The translations under genes were made by a program, and so were the position numbers. From assembly GCA_016716265.1 (NCBI GenBank), contig JADJWQ010000002.1:1270047-1334046 (forward strand): DNA of 64,000 nt, given 5' to 3'. The notes beneath the pieces were generated by a model that was not told where the DNA came from, did not search any database, and worked only from the letters and a program-made list of their open reading frames with translations. Shown one piece after another: positions 50,561 through 59,074 of this stretch (position 1 is its first letter; each line of letters starts with the position of its first letter). The stretch is from Planctomycetota bacterium (GTDB lineage: Bacteria > Planctomycetota > UBA1135 > UBA2386).

Positions 50561-53356
50561 ATGAGGTCGACCCTGCTGCTGCCGGCCCTGGCGGCTGTCT
50601 GTCTCGCACCGCTCGCCGCACAGACGACCCGCGCCGAGCGGCTGCTGGCCGAGCTGACGCTCGAGGAGCGCGCTGGCCAGCTGCTGATGTGCTGGAGCCT
50701 GACGCGCGACGACCTGGACTACGCGCGCGCCGCCGAGCTCCGCCGCTGGATCGCCGATCCCGCGATCGGCGGCGTGATCCTGTCGCTCGGCGACGCCGAG
50801 ACCGCGGCCCGTCTCGTCGGCGATCTGCAGCGCGCCGCGAAGGTGCCGCTGTTGATGGCGGGCGACTTCGAGACCGGCTTGTCGTTCCGGCTGACCGGCA
50901 CCACCGACCTCGGCAAGCCGATGCTGTGGGGCGCGACCGGCTCCAGCGAGCTCGCGCGCGAGGCCGGGCGTGTCACCGCGATCGAGGCGCGGGCGCTCGG
51001 CTTCCACCACGTGTTCGCGCCGGTCCTCGACGTCAACAGCGACCCGCGCAATCCGATCATCAACGTCCGCTCGTTCGGCGAGGACCCCGCGGCGGTCGCG
51101 CGGCTCGGCACCGCGTTCGTGCGCGGCTGCCAGGACGCCGGCGCGCTCGCCACCGGCAAGCACTTTCCCGGCCACGGGGACGTCGACACCGACTCGCACC
51201 TGGCGCTGCCGACCGTGCCCGGCGATCGCGCGCACCTCGACGCCGTCGAGCTGGTCCCGTTCCGCGCGGCGATCGACGCCGGGCTCGGCGCGATCATGAC
51301 CGGCCACCTCGCGGTGCCGGGCCTCGGCCTCGCGCCCGACGAGCCGGCGACGCTCGCGCCGCGCGTTCTCACGGGATTGCTGCGCGCCGAGCTCGGCTTC
51401 GATGGCCTGATCGTCACCGACGCCCTCGACATGGGCGCGCTGAAGGACAGCGCGGACGCCGCGGTGCGCGCGCTGCTCGCCGGGGCCGACGTGCTGCTGA
51501 TGCCGCGCGACCCGGTCGCGACGCGCGATGCGCTGTGCGCCGCGGTGCGGTCGGGTCGCGTGCCGCAGAGCCGCCTCGACGAAGCGTGCCTGCGCGTGCT
51601 GCGCGCGAAGGAGCGCGCGGGTCTGCTCGCCGGCGGCGGCCTGCCCGCCGACGACTGGCGGGCGGTCGTCGCGTGCGACGAGCACCGCGCGCTCGCCGGC
51701 CGCATCGCGTCCGCAGGGGTCACGCTGCTGCGCGATCCCGGCGCGCTGGTCCCGCTGCGTCCCGGACCGGTCGCGCTCGTCGTGCTGACGCCCGACGCCG
51801 CGCCCGACGCCGGGCGCGCGCTCGCCGACGCGCTGAGCGACGGTGGCATGCTCGTCGAGGTGCACGCGCTGCACGGCGCGTCGTCGCCCGACGATCGCGC
51901 CGCCGCGCTCGCCGCGGTGGGCCGCGCCGACGCGCGCGGCGACCTCGTGCTGAGCCTCGTGTACGACCGCGCCGACCGCGCTCGCCGGCCGCTGCGCGGA
52001 CTCGACGACGTACTGCAGGGCCTCGCCGAGCTCGCCCACAGCCACGTGACCGCCGTGTTCGGCGATCCCTATGCGCTGCGCCACGCGCACGCGGGCGCGA
52101 CCGTCATCTGTGCGTTCCACGGCTCTCCGCACACCGAGCGTGCGGTCGTCGACGGCCTGCTCGGCACCGGACGCCTGGTCGGCCGGATGCCGGTCAGCGT
52201 GCCGGGGCTGTGCGCGACCGGCGCGGGCGAGACGCGCCTGCCGCCGACCCCGGCAGCGCTGCCCCGCGTGCGTCCGCAGAGCGAGGGCTTCGCCGCCGAC
52301 CTGCCCGAGCGCATCACGGCGCTGCTGCGCGCCGCGATCGATGCCCGCGCGTTCCCCGCTGCCGTCGCGATGGTCGCGCGGCGCGGCAACGTGGTCGCCG
52401 AGGTCGCGCTCGGCACCGAGACCTACGCGCCGGACGCCCCCGCCATCGGCCTCGACGCACGCTTCGACCTCGCGTCCCTGACCAAGGTCTGCGCGACCAC
52501 GCCGGTCGCGCTGCGGCTGGCCGACCGTGGCGACCTCGCGCTCGACGCGCGCGTGCACGACCTCGTGCCGGCGTTCGCCGGCGGCGACAAGGACCTCGTC
52601 ACGGTCCGCCACCTGCTGACGCACACCGCCGGCCTGCCGCCCTTCCGGCGCTACTTCCGGCAGCTCGCCGGCAGCTACGCGGTCCTCGACGCGGTCGTCC
52701 GCGAGCCGCTGGTCGCGACGCCCGGCACCGCCTACCGCTACAGCGACCTCGGCATGATGCTGCTGATGCTCTGCGACGAGCGCGGCGGGGGCCGACCGTT
52801 CGTCGAGCTGTGCGAGAGCGAGGTGTTCGCACCGCTCGGTATGCAGGCGACGTTCGCGAACGGCGCACGACCGCTCGACGCGGTGCCCACCGAGGTGTGC
52901 GCGTGGCGGGGCGAGCTGGTGCGCGGCCGCGTCCACGACGAGAACGCCGCCGCGATGGGCGGCGTGTCCGGACACGCCGGGCTGTTCGGTACCGCCGACG
53001 ATGTCACCCGCGTCGCCCAGGCGTTCCTCGGCGGCGGCCGCGGTTGGCTGTCGCCCGCGACCGTCCACGTCGCGACGTCGCCCGGCGGCATCGTCGGCGA
53101 CGGCAACCGCGCGCTCGGCTGGGCGCTGTTCACGCCGGACGGCTCGGGTGGGAGCCGACTGTCGCCCGGCTCGTACGGCCACACCGGCTTCACCGGGACC
53201 TCGGTCTGGTGCGATCCGCGCCGCGACCTGTCGATCGTGCTGCTGACCAACCGCGTGCACCCGACGCGCGACAACCAGGCACACGTCGCCGTGCGTCGGG
53301 CGCTCGCCGATCTCGTCGTCGACACGCTCGTCGACGACGTGCCCGCGCCGCTGTGA
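50561..53356 (+). CDS. Exported GH3 beta-N-acetylglucosaminidase fused to serine hydrolase (NagZ-AmiE-like)
   Basis: A 931-residue exported protein with a signal peptide ending LAPLAAQ. Residues about 25-350 form a GH3 barrel of NagZ type: GVILSLGDAETAARLV, PLLMAGDFETGLSFR, KHFPGHGDVDTDSHL (the His/Asp dyad loop, near 199) and the nucleophile Asp in IVTDALDMGAL (near 285). A C-terminal GH3 alpha/beta domain extends to about 570. Residues about 580-931 form a class C beta-lactamase-like hydrolase: SLTK (near 638), YRYSDLGM and GHTGFTG. In B. subtilis NagZ and AmiE are separate neighbours of NamZ and strip GlcNAc and stem peptides from muropeptides; fused versions are known in Bacteroidetes. 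This suggests periplasmic or extracellular muropeptide processing. Confidence 0.9.
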   Translation: MRSTLLLPALAAVCLAPLAAQTTRAERLLAELTLEERAGQLLMCWSLTRDDLDYARAAELRRWIADPAIGGVILSLGDAETAARLVGDLQRAAKVPLLMAGDFETGLSFRLTGTTDLGKPMLWGATGSSELAREAGRVTAIEARALGFHHVFAPVLDVNSDPRNPIINVRSFGEDPAAVARLGTAFVRGCQDAGALATGKHFPGHGDVDTDSHLALPTVPGDRAHLDAVELVPFRAAIDAGLGAIMTGHLAVPGLGLAPDEPATLAPRVLTGLLRAELGFDGLIVTDALDMGALKDSADAAVRALLAGADVLLMPRDPVATRDALCAAVRSGRVPQSRLDEACLRVLRAKERAGLLAGGGLPADDWRAVVACDEHRALAGRIASAGVTLLRDPGALVPLRPGPVALVVLTPDAAPDAGRALADALSDGGMLVEVHALHGASSPDDRAAALAAVGRADARGDLVLSLVYDRADRARRPLRGLDDVLQGLAELAHSHVTAVFGDPYALRHAHAGATVICAFHGSPHTERAVVDGLLGTGRLVGRMPVSVPGLCATGAGETRLPPTPAALPRVRPQSEGFAADLPERITALLRAAIDARAFPAAVAMVARRGNVVAEVALGTETYAPDAPAIGLDARFDLASLTKVCATTPVALRLADRGDLALDARVHDLVPAFAGGDKDLVTVRHLLTHTAGLPPFRRYFRQLAGSYAVLDAVVREPLVATPGTAYRYSDLGMMLLMLCDERGGGRPFVELCESEVFAPLGMQATFANGARPLDAVPTEVCAWRGELVRGRVHDENAAAMGGVSGHAGLFGTADDVTRVAQAFLGGGRGWLSPATVHVATSPGGIVGDGNRALGWALFTPDGSGGSRLSPGSYGHTGFTGTSVWCDPRRDLSIVLLTNRVHPTRDNQAHVAVRRALADLVVDTLVDDVPAPL

Positions 53357-53364
53357 GCGGATCG

Positions 53365-53381
53365 AGCCGCCCAGGGCGGCT
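53365..53381. terminator. Hairpin between convergent genes
   Basis: AGCCGCC/GGCGGCT with a CAG loop fills the 30-bp gap between the GH3-hydrolase fusion and the convergent GHL10 gene. It could terminate both transcripts. No U tract. Confidence 0.45.
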
Positions 53382-53386
53382 GCGGC

Positions 53387-55075
53387 TCACGGCACGATCA
53401 GGATCGGGAACGCGCTGGTCGCGAACGCCGCGTTGCCCTGCCGATCGGCGCCGATCGCCGCGAACACCATCGGCCGGAACAGGAGCGGCGTCAGCACGCC
53501 GGCGGGTGCTGCGAACGTCGCGACCGCGCGACCCTGCGGGTCGAGCACGCCGATCGCGTTCGCGAACAGCGGCGTGTTCGCAGCCATCACCAGCGCTTCC
53601 GTGATCGCATCGACGTTCAGCGGAACGTGCACACCCTGCCAGGTCGTGCCGGGCGACGAGCCGGAAGTCGATCCGAGGACCGCGTACGCGTAGCCGGCGG
53701 CGCCCGCACCGGCGTCCAGCGTGAACGACAGCGGATTGCCCTGGCTCGCGTAGTGGAAGCTCCCCGAGCCCGTGAACGAGACGCTGGCGACGACCCGCCG
53801 GCGGGTGGCCGACTCGTGCCCGTCGGCATCCCGCACGCGCATCCCGATCCAGTAGGTCCCCGCGGCCGGCAGCACGTACCGCTGCGTCCCCAGCGGGAGC
53901 CACGGCGTCTCGTAGACGTCGTCGCCGTCCCAGTCGATGCGGATCTGCAGCGTGTTGGTGGGCTGGTCCGGGTCGAACGACGCGCTCGGATCCAACGTCA
54001 CCGACAGGCCCGCGGCCTGCGCCGTGAACGACGGCGTCGGGAAGTTCGAGCCCGGCACCGCGTACTGCTGGACCTTCGGCCACCAGGTCGGATCCGTGGT
54101 CGCGTAGCGGAACGTCTGGTAGCCGTCGCCATTGCCGAGCAGCGCACCGGTGATCGACGCCTCGACCGTCAGCGGCGTCGTGGTCTCACCGCTGCTGGAG
54201 TAGGTCTTCACCACCGGGCAGACGCGCACGCTCGGATACGGCGCCGCCGCCTGGTTCGCGTACAGCGCGGCGGTCCTCACGTAGGCCTGGTGCAGCGCGT
54301 ACGTGCTGTAGATCGACCCGTCCGCCGTGTAGCACATCGGCATCAGCACGTCGAGGTACTGCGACAGCGCGGCCCAGTCCTGGCCGTAGTCGCTGCGCAG
54401 GATCGCCATCGTGCTCGCGTAGTCGCGGAACCGCCCGTCGTAGGTCGGCCCGTCGAACGAGTAGCGGTTCGCGATCAGGTAGGCGTGCAGCGTGAGCACG
54501 CCGATGCGCGAACTGACGTCCCGCACGAAGTCGGTCACCGGCCGGGGATCGTTCCCGCTCGACGTGCCGACGAACCGCACGTAGTCGAGCGCGAAGCCAT
54601 CGAGGTCGTAGGTCGGCTCGCCGTTCGGCTGCACGTCGTCCACGAACCAGCCGATCACGTCGAGAAGGTACTGCCGGTGCGCAGGGTCGGTGGGCTGCAC
54701 GGCATCGTCGAAGCAGCGGAGCACACCGATCACGCGGATGCCCCGCGACCGCGCGTAGCCGATCAGCGAGCGCAGGTCGATGCCCGCTCCACCTGGCCGC
54801 ACGGCACCCCACGCAGGATTCCACCTGGCCGATTGGTCGGTGATCCACAGGTCGCCGGTCAGCCGGCCGGTCGCACGGAACACGCTGACGTACAGGTGGT
54901 CGGCCCCGGTCTGCACGCACTTGTCGACGACCTCGCGGACGCGGTTGTCCATGTTGCCGACGAGGAACGGGAACAGCCCGACGCCGACGTCGGTGGAGGG
55001 TTGCTGCGCGGCGCCGGGCGTCGCGCCGGCCGCGGCGAGCAGCGCAGCGAGCAGAGAGGTGCGGAGTCGATTCAT
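53387..55075 (-). CDS. Secreted glycosyl-hydrolase-like (GHL10/DUF187-type) protein
   Basis: A 562-residue secreted protein with a signal peptide ending ATPGAAQ. Residues about 30-320 form a TIM barrel of the glycosyl-hydrolase-like 10 (DUF187) type: TGADHLYVSVFRATGRL, LRSLIGYARSRGIRVIGVLRCF, the conserved DLDGFALDYVRFVG, and VLMPMCYTADGSIYSTYA. A PKD-like Ig domain follows (about 345-430; DPSASFDPDQ, RVRDADGHES), then a C-terminal tail (YAVLGSTSGSSPGTTWQGVHVPLNVD...ANTPLFANAIGVLDPQGRAVATFAAP) that recurs on planctomycete secreted proteins. It probably cuts an external glycan; the substrate is unknown. The ATG at 55075 lies 13 nt after a TATACT box; a start further upstream would be outside the transcript. 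Confidence 0.85.
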   Translation of the reverse strand: MNRLRTSLLAALLAAAGATPGAAQQPSTDVGVGLFPFLVGNMDNRVREVVDKCVQTGADHLYVSVFRATGRLTGDLWITDQSARWNPAWGAVRPGGAGIDLRSLIGYARSRGIRVIGVLRCFDDAVQPTDPAHRQYLLDVIGWFVDDVQPNGEPTYDLDGFALDYVRFVGTSSGNDPRPVTDFVRDVSSRIGVLTLHAYLIANRYSFDGPTYDGRFRDYASTMAILRSDYGQDWAALSQYLDVLMPMCYTADGSIYSTYALHQAYVRTAALYANQAAAPYPSVRVCPVVKTYSSSGETTTPLTVEASITGALLGNGDGYQTFRYATTDPTWWPKVQQYAVPGSNFPTPSFTAQAAGLSVTLDPSASFDPDQPTNTLQIRIDWDGDDVYETPWLPLGTQRYVLPAAGTYWIGMRVRDADGHESATRRRVVASVSFTGSGSFHYASQGNPLSFTLDAGAGAAGYAYAVLGSTSGSSPGTTWQGVHVPLNVDAITEALVMAANTPLFANAIGVLDPQGRAVATFAAPAGVLTPLLFRPMVFAAIGADRQGNAAFATSAFPILIVP

Positions 55076-55088
55076 GGCGGAGACCCCG

Positions 55089-55094
55089 AGTATA
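55089..55094 (-). promoter_or_regulatory. -10-like TATACT box of the GHL10 gene
   Basis: Minus-strand TATACT ends 13 nt before the ATG at 55075, implying a very short leader. It is one of the two boxes in the window closest to the sigma-70 -10 consensus and belongs to the TANNCT series. Confidence 0.5.
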
Positions 55095-55279
55095 CGACGC
55101 ACGCTGCGCGGGCCGACGTGCCGCGGCAGGCTGCGGAATTCCCGATCTGGTCGAGTCGTCCGTCACTGCGTATCCCTCCAGGTTCGCAGGCGCTCGCCCC
55201 GCGCGCCTGCCCGCTCCGTGCGGCCGCGGTTCCGGATCCGTGGCCCCCGGTCGCGCACCCCCCTACCGGAGATTCCCTC

Positions 55280-56875
55280 ATGCGCGCACGCCCACTCCCG
55301 ATCCGCGCGATCACGACTGGCGCACTCCTCGCCGCGCTGGCGCTCGCGCCCTCGCCGCTGACCGCCCAGAACCGCGCTTCGCTGATCTACTGCGGCCGCT
55401 TCCCGTTCGTCGGACTCGACGCCGTGAACGAGCGGCCGGGCGGCAGCATCAACCAGCTCTCCGAGTTCGCGATCACGACCGTGACGCCGGGCGCCGGTGC
55501 GGTCGCCCGCTGCTGGCTGCCGGCCACCGGCGACGAGGCGTTCCTCGGCGATCCGGCCGGCAACCGCAACTACACGTTCTACGCCGGCTTCAAGACCTAC
55601 TTCCAGCGCATCAACAAGTGCGGCCTGTTCGTCAAGCACGCCGACAAGGCGCGCCACGACGTTCGCCGTGTCTATTGGACCGTGCGCGACGACCCCGCCC
55701 AGGCGCGCCGCTTCGTCGTGTTCGACCGGAACGCCGGTGCGACGGTCACGCTCCGGCAGGGCGACTTCGTCCGCCTGACCGAGAACGGCAACCTGGAGTT
55801 CTTCATCACACAGACGCTGTTCGACACCGCGATGGGAATGCAGAGCGGCTCGTTCACCAGCGGTGCGAGCGCGCTGTGCCAGGACGCCCAGGGCAACCTG
55901 TACTACAGCCCCGCAGAGGGCGGCCACTGGGTCAACGGCAACCAGACGACGCAGTTCTGCAACGACGGCTCGATCTGCATGATCCCGGCCGCCGCGATCA
56001 CCTACGACGCGCGCGGCAACGTCGCGGCGGTGCTGGCCGACTCCGCGATGCTGCTGTTCGAGGAGACCAACGGCACGCCGAGCATCCGCGACATGGTGCA
56101 GACCAACGCCGGCGCGTTCCGGAACGACGGCACGCCGATCGACGGCAGCACCGCCGCACAGCGCACCACCAATCTGGTCGGTCTCGACCTCGACCCCAAC
56201 GGCGGCACGCTGCTGTCGGCGTTCACCGATCCGCAGGGCAACCCCGTCACGGTCCCGAACCTCGTGTTCACATGGGACCAGGGCACCTGGGGTGGCTCGA
56301 TCTTCACGACCGGTCCGAACCTGGTCGGGCTGCCGGGCGCGATCGCGACGATCAACGGCGTGCGGTGCGGTTCGACGACCTCCGGCGTTCCGGCCGACGG
56401 CTCGTGGCTCGGCGTACAGCTCGACGTCGGCAACTTCCAGCCGACGCTGCTCGGCCTGCAGGTGTTCCCGCAGGAGCTGCCGTACGTGCCGGCGGTCGCG
56501 GACGTCGCGGACTTCGGCGCGCTGCCGCAGACCGCCGCGTCGGTGACGCTCGACTTCTTCGGCCCGCCCAATGCCGGCATGTTCCTGGCGATGACGATCG
56601 GCCCGTTCACGCCGGGCTCCGTCACGAGCTCGTTGGACGTCCGCAGCCTGTTCGGCACGGCGAGCTTCAACACGATCTTCACGATCCCCAACGCGCAGCT
56701 CGCGGTGCCCGTCACCGGGCTGCTCGGCATCACCGACCAGTTCGGCTACTTCCCGTTCACGCTGCCGAACCCGAACACCGGGGCCGCCGTCGGCGCGCTG
56801 CTCGTGTTCCACGGCATCGCGTCGGGACCGGCCGGCATCCAGGTCACGAACCCGGCCGTGATCCAATACAAGTGA
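55280..56875 (+). CDS. Secreted protein of unknown function
   Basis: A 531-residue secreted protein with a signal peptide ending PSPLTAQ. The mature part is beta-rich (ASLIYCGRFPFVG, RNYTFYAGFKTYFQRINKCGLFVKHADK, VYWTVRDDPAQARRFVVFDRNAGATVTLRQGDFVRL, DAQGNLYYSPAEGGHWV), with phrases such as ITYDARGNVAAVLADSAMLLFEE that resemble propeller-like blades. The C-terminal region (VTLDFFGPPNAGMFLAMTIGPFTPG...LLGITDQFGYFPFTLPNPNTG) resembles a planctomycete tail module. I do not recognise the family. The ATG at 55280 has GGAG 8-11 nt upstream. Its place between a GHL10 protein and the acyltransferase suggests, but does not show, a part in external glycan use. Confidence 0.75.
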   Translation: MRARPLPIRAITTGALLAALALAPSPLTAQNRASLIYCGRFPFVGLDAVNERPGGSINQLSEFAITTVTPGAGAVARCWLPATGDEAFLGDPAGNRNYTFYAGFKTYFQRINKCGLFVKHADKARHDVRRVYWTVRDDPAQARRFVVFDRNAGATVTLRQGDFVRLTENGNLEFFITQTLFDTAMGMQSGSFTSGASALCQDAQGNLYYSPAEGGHWVNGNQTTQFCNDGSICMIPAAAITYDARGNVAAVLADSAMLLFEETNGTPSIRDMVQTNAGAFRNDGTPIDGSTAAQRTTNLVGLDLDPNGGTLLSAFTDPQGNPVTVPNLVFTWDQGTWGGSIFTTGPNLVGLPGAIATINGVRCGSTTSGVPADGSWLGVQLDVGNFQPTLLGLQVFPQELPYVPAVADVADFGALPQTAASVTLDFFGPPNAGMFLAMTIGPFTPGSVTSSLDVRSLFGTASFNTIFTIPNAQLAVPVTGLLGITDQFGYFPFTLPNPNTGAAVGALLVFHGIASGPAGIQVTNPAVIQYK

Positions 56876-56895
56876 GCACCCAATACGAATGAGCA
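56863..56895 (+). repeat. 17-bp tandem duplication across the stop codon
   Basis: CCAATACAAGTGAGCA (56863-56878) is followed one period (17 bp) later by CCAATACGAATGAGCA (56880-56895). The duplication repeats the stop codon region of the secreted protein gene, so two frames end in similar text. Confidence 0.65.
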
Positions 56896-56913
56896 GGGCG
56901 GGCGCGGGCCGCG

Positions 56914-58098
56914 TCAGATCTTCAGGTGGATGCCGCGCCGGTCCATGACCCACAGCACGGCGAGCCAGCCGAGCACCCAGGTCAGCGCATAGGCGAGCGA
57001 CGCGAGCTCGCCGGGCCCGAGCCATGCGGCCCAGACCTCGTCGTAGAGCCAGCTCCGCGCGGTCACCGTCCGGCCGCCGCGCGTCCCGACGTCGATCCAG
57101 CCGAGCACGCGCGCGAGCACGCCGGACCCGACGAACACCGTGATCGGATTGACGCCGTAGATCCGCAGCGGCGCGGCCCACCGCCGGATGCCGCGCACGT
57201 CGCACGCGTACAGGCACAATGCGAGCGCGCACGCCGCCTGACCGGCGGTCAGCGCCGCGTAGCTGCTGGTCCACAGCGCCTTGTTGATCGGCAGCGCGAG
57301 GCTCCACACGTAGCCGAGCACGACCAGCAGCGACCCGTGCACGAACAGCCGGAGCACGCGCTGCTCGAGGGCCGCGGTCGAACGGACGAGGCCCCCGGCG
57401 AACACGCCGAACAGGCATGTCCCGATCGCCGGCAGCGTGCTCAGCAGCCCCTCGGGGTCGTAGACGCGCGCCTGGAGCCAGATGTGCCCCGGCCCGAACA
57501 CCTGCAGGTCGACCCAGCTCGCGATCGTGCCCGCCTTGTCGTCGAGATCGGGAGCCGCGTGCCCGGGCACCGGCACCTGCGTCAGCAGCAGGTGGTAGCC
57601 GACCAGCAACGCACCGCACAGCCACGGGAGCGCGCGTCGCGGCAGCAGCAGGAAGGCCGTCGCGGTGACCGCGTAGCACACGCCGATCCGCTGCAGCACG
57701 CCGGGGAAACGCCAATGCGCGAAGGCGTCGCCCAGCGACCGCGCGCCCAGCCCGAGCAGGGCCGGCAGCACACCGCCGAGCGCCGACAGGAACAACCCCA
57801 GGCCGACGAGCCACAGCGTCCGCACCGCGATCTTGCGCAGCAGCGGCCCGCGCGCCGCGCCCGCCTCGGCGCGGCGGCCGAGCGACAGCGTGATCGCGAC
57901 CCCGACGATCCACAGGAAGAACGGGAAGATCAGGTCGGTCGGCGTCCAGCCGTGCCACGCCGCGTGCTCGAGCGGCGGGTAGATCGCGGACCACGTGCCG
58001 GGGTTGTTGACCAGGATCATCGCGGCGATCGTCGCGCCGCGGAACGCGTCGAGCGCGAGCAGCCGCTCGCGGGGCGCCTGCGGCGCGCCGTCGCTCAT
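56914..58098 (-). CDS. NagX-like membrane acyltransferase (COG4299/DUF5009)
   Basis: A 394-residue protein with about ten membrane helices. The family start RLLALDAFRGATIAAMILVNNPGTWSAIYPPLEHAAWHGWTPTDLIFPFFLWIVGVAI is clear: the conserved FRG, NNPG and HAxWHGWTPTDLIFPFF blocks of heparan-alpha-glucosaminide acetyltransferase-like proteins. Later landmarks are FPGVLQRIGVCY, DPEGLLSTLPAIGTCLFG, NKALWTSSY and YGVNPITVFVGSG. In proteobacterial GlcNAc regulons such a protein is called NagX and is thought to transport or acetylate amino sugars. Its presence here fits the GlcNAc/MurNAc genes around it. The start overlaps the PhyH stop by 4 nt (ATGA). Confidence 0.9.
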   Translation of the reverse strand: MSDGAPQAPRERLLALDAFRGATIAAMILVNNPGTWSAIYPPLEHAAWHGWTPTDLIFPFFLWIVGVAITLSLGRRAEAGAARGPLLRKIAVRTLWLVGLGLFLSALGGVLPALLGLGARSLGDAFAHWRFPGVLQRIGVCYAVTATAFLLLPRRALPWLCGALLVGYHLLLTQVPVPGHAAPDLDDKAGTIASWVDLQVFGPGHIWLQARVYDPEGLLSTLPAIGTCLFGVFAGGLVRSTAALEQRVLRLFVHGSLLVVLGYVWSLALPINKALWTSSYAALTAGQAACALALCLYACDVRGIRRWAAPLRIYGVNPITVFVGSGVLARVLGWIDVGTRGGRTVTARSWLYDEVWAAWLGPGELASLAYALTWVLGWLAVLWVMDRRGIHLKI

Positions 58099-58964
58099 GC
58101 GCCACCCGGCGCGCCGGCACGGCGGTCGAGCACGATCGGGAAGTGCGGCCCCTCGACCAGCGCGCCGAACGGCAGCGGCGCCACGCCGCGCAGCAACGGC
58201 GCACCGCTGGGATCCGCGACGCGCGTGTCGGGCCCCATGTAGTTGAACACGAGCGCCCGCCGCGACCGCGACGACCGGTTCGGCCCCGAGCCGTGCAGCG
58301 TCCGGCAGTGATGGAGCGTCGCCTGCCCGGCGCGCACCGGCACGGCCCACGGCCGGAACGCCGCGCGCTGCTCGGGAGTCAGCCGCTCGGCGATCGCCTC
58401 CAGCGGGCTGTCGAACGGCAGCGGCGGCAGCAGCCCGAAGCGGTGGCTGCCCGGCACGAACATCAGGCAGCCGCTCGCGTCGTCCGCGTCGTCGAGCAGC
58501 AGGTTCAGCGTCACGTGGTTCGCCGGTGCCGTGCGGGTCCAGTACGACTCGTCCTGGTGCCAGGGCACCACTCCCGGGTGGCCGGCCGGCTTGTAGAACA
58601 CCTGGTCGTGCCAGAACCGCAGCCGGTCGACGCCGAGCGCGTCGGCGCAGGGCGTGGTGATCGCGGGGTGGAACACCAGCTCGCGCAGCACCGGCTCGAC
58701 GAGCCAGCCGCCGAGGAAGTGACACACCACCTCGTCGGGACGCTCGCTCCACGCGGCCTCCACCTCGTAGAGCTCCGGCTCCAGCTCCCCGAGCCGCGGC
58801 AGCAGCGCGTCGAGCGCCGCGCGTGCGCGCGCGACGCCGGCGTCGTCGAGCACGTCGATGGGGCCGACGAATCCGTCGCGGTGGAACGCTTCGAGCTGTG
58901 CCGGCGTGAGCCCCGAGCCGCCGCAGACGGCGGCCGGCGCGTCGGTCGAGAGATCGGGTTGCAT
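58095..58964 (-). CDS. Phytanoyl-CoA dioxygenase (PhyH) family protein
   Basis: A 289-residue cytoplasmic non-haem iron, 2-oxoglutarate-dependent oxygenase. The iron ligands are His and Asp of PWHQDESYW (near residue 135) and the distal His in LHHCRTLHGSGPNRSSRSRRA, where the Arg binds 2-oxoglutarate. SGCLMFVPGSHRFG is the usual family block. The substrate is unknown; bacterial PhyH proteins hydroxylate varied small molecules. It is first in a two-gene operon with the NagX-like gene, which it overlaps. The promoter box at 59029-59034 overlaps that of the divergent symporter operon. Confidence 0.9.
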   Translation of the reverse strand: MQPDLSTDAPAAVCGGSGLTPAQLEAFHRDGFVGPIDVLDDAGVARARAALDALLPRLGELEPELYEVEAAWSERPDEVVCHFLGGWLVEPVLRELVFHPAITTPCADALGVDRLRFWHDQVFYKPAGHPGVVPWHQDESYWTRTAPANHVTLNLLLDDADDASGCLMFVPGSHRFGLLPPLPFDSPLEAIAERLTPEQRAAFRPWAVPVRAGQATLHHCRTLHGSGPNRSSRSRRALVFNYMGPDTRVADPSGAPLLRGVAPLPFGALVEGPHFPIVLDRRAGAPGGA

Positions 58965-59028
58965 CGGGGGGGCGACGGCCGTCGGGGCCGCGGAAATCCG
59001 GGCCGCGCGGTGGAGCAGTCGGGTCGCG

Positions 59029-59038
59029 AGTATAGCCT
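59029..59038. promoter_or_regulatory. Overlapping divergent -10 boxes (TATACT minus, TAGCCT plus)
   Basis: Minus-strand TATACT occupies 59034-59029, and plus-strand TAGCCT, extended upstream as TATAGCCT, occupies 59033-59038. The first would drive PhyH-NagX (64 nt to its ATG) and the second the symporter-NamZ operon (36 nt to its TTG). The two polymerases could not bind at once, so the operons may be mutually exclusive or share a regulator. Confidence 0.5.
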
Positions 59039-59074
59039 GCGGGCACTGTCGCTCACGCCGCTCAGGAGCCCAGA

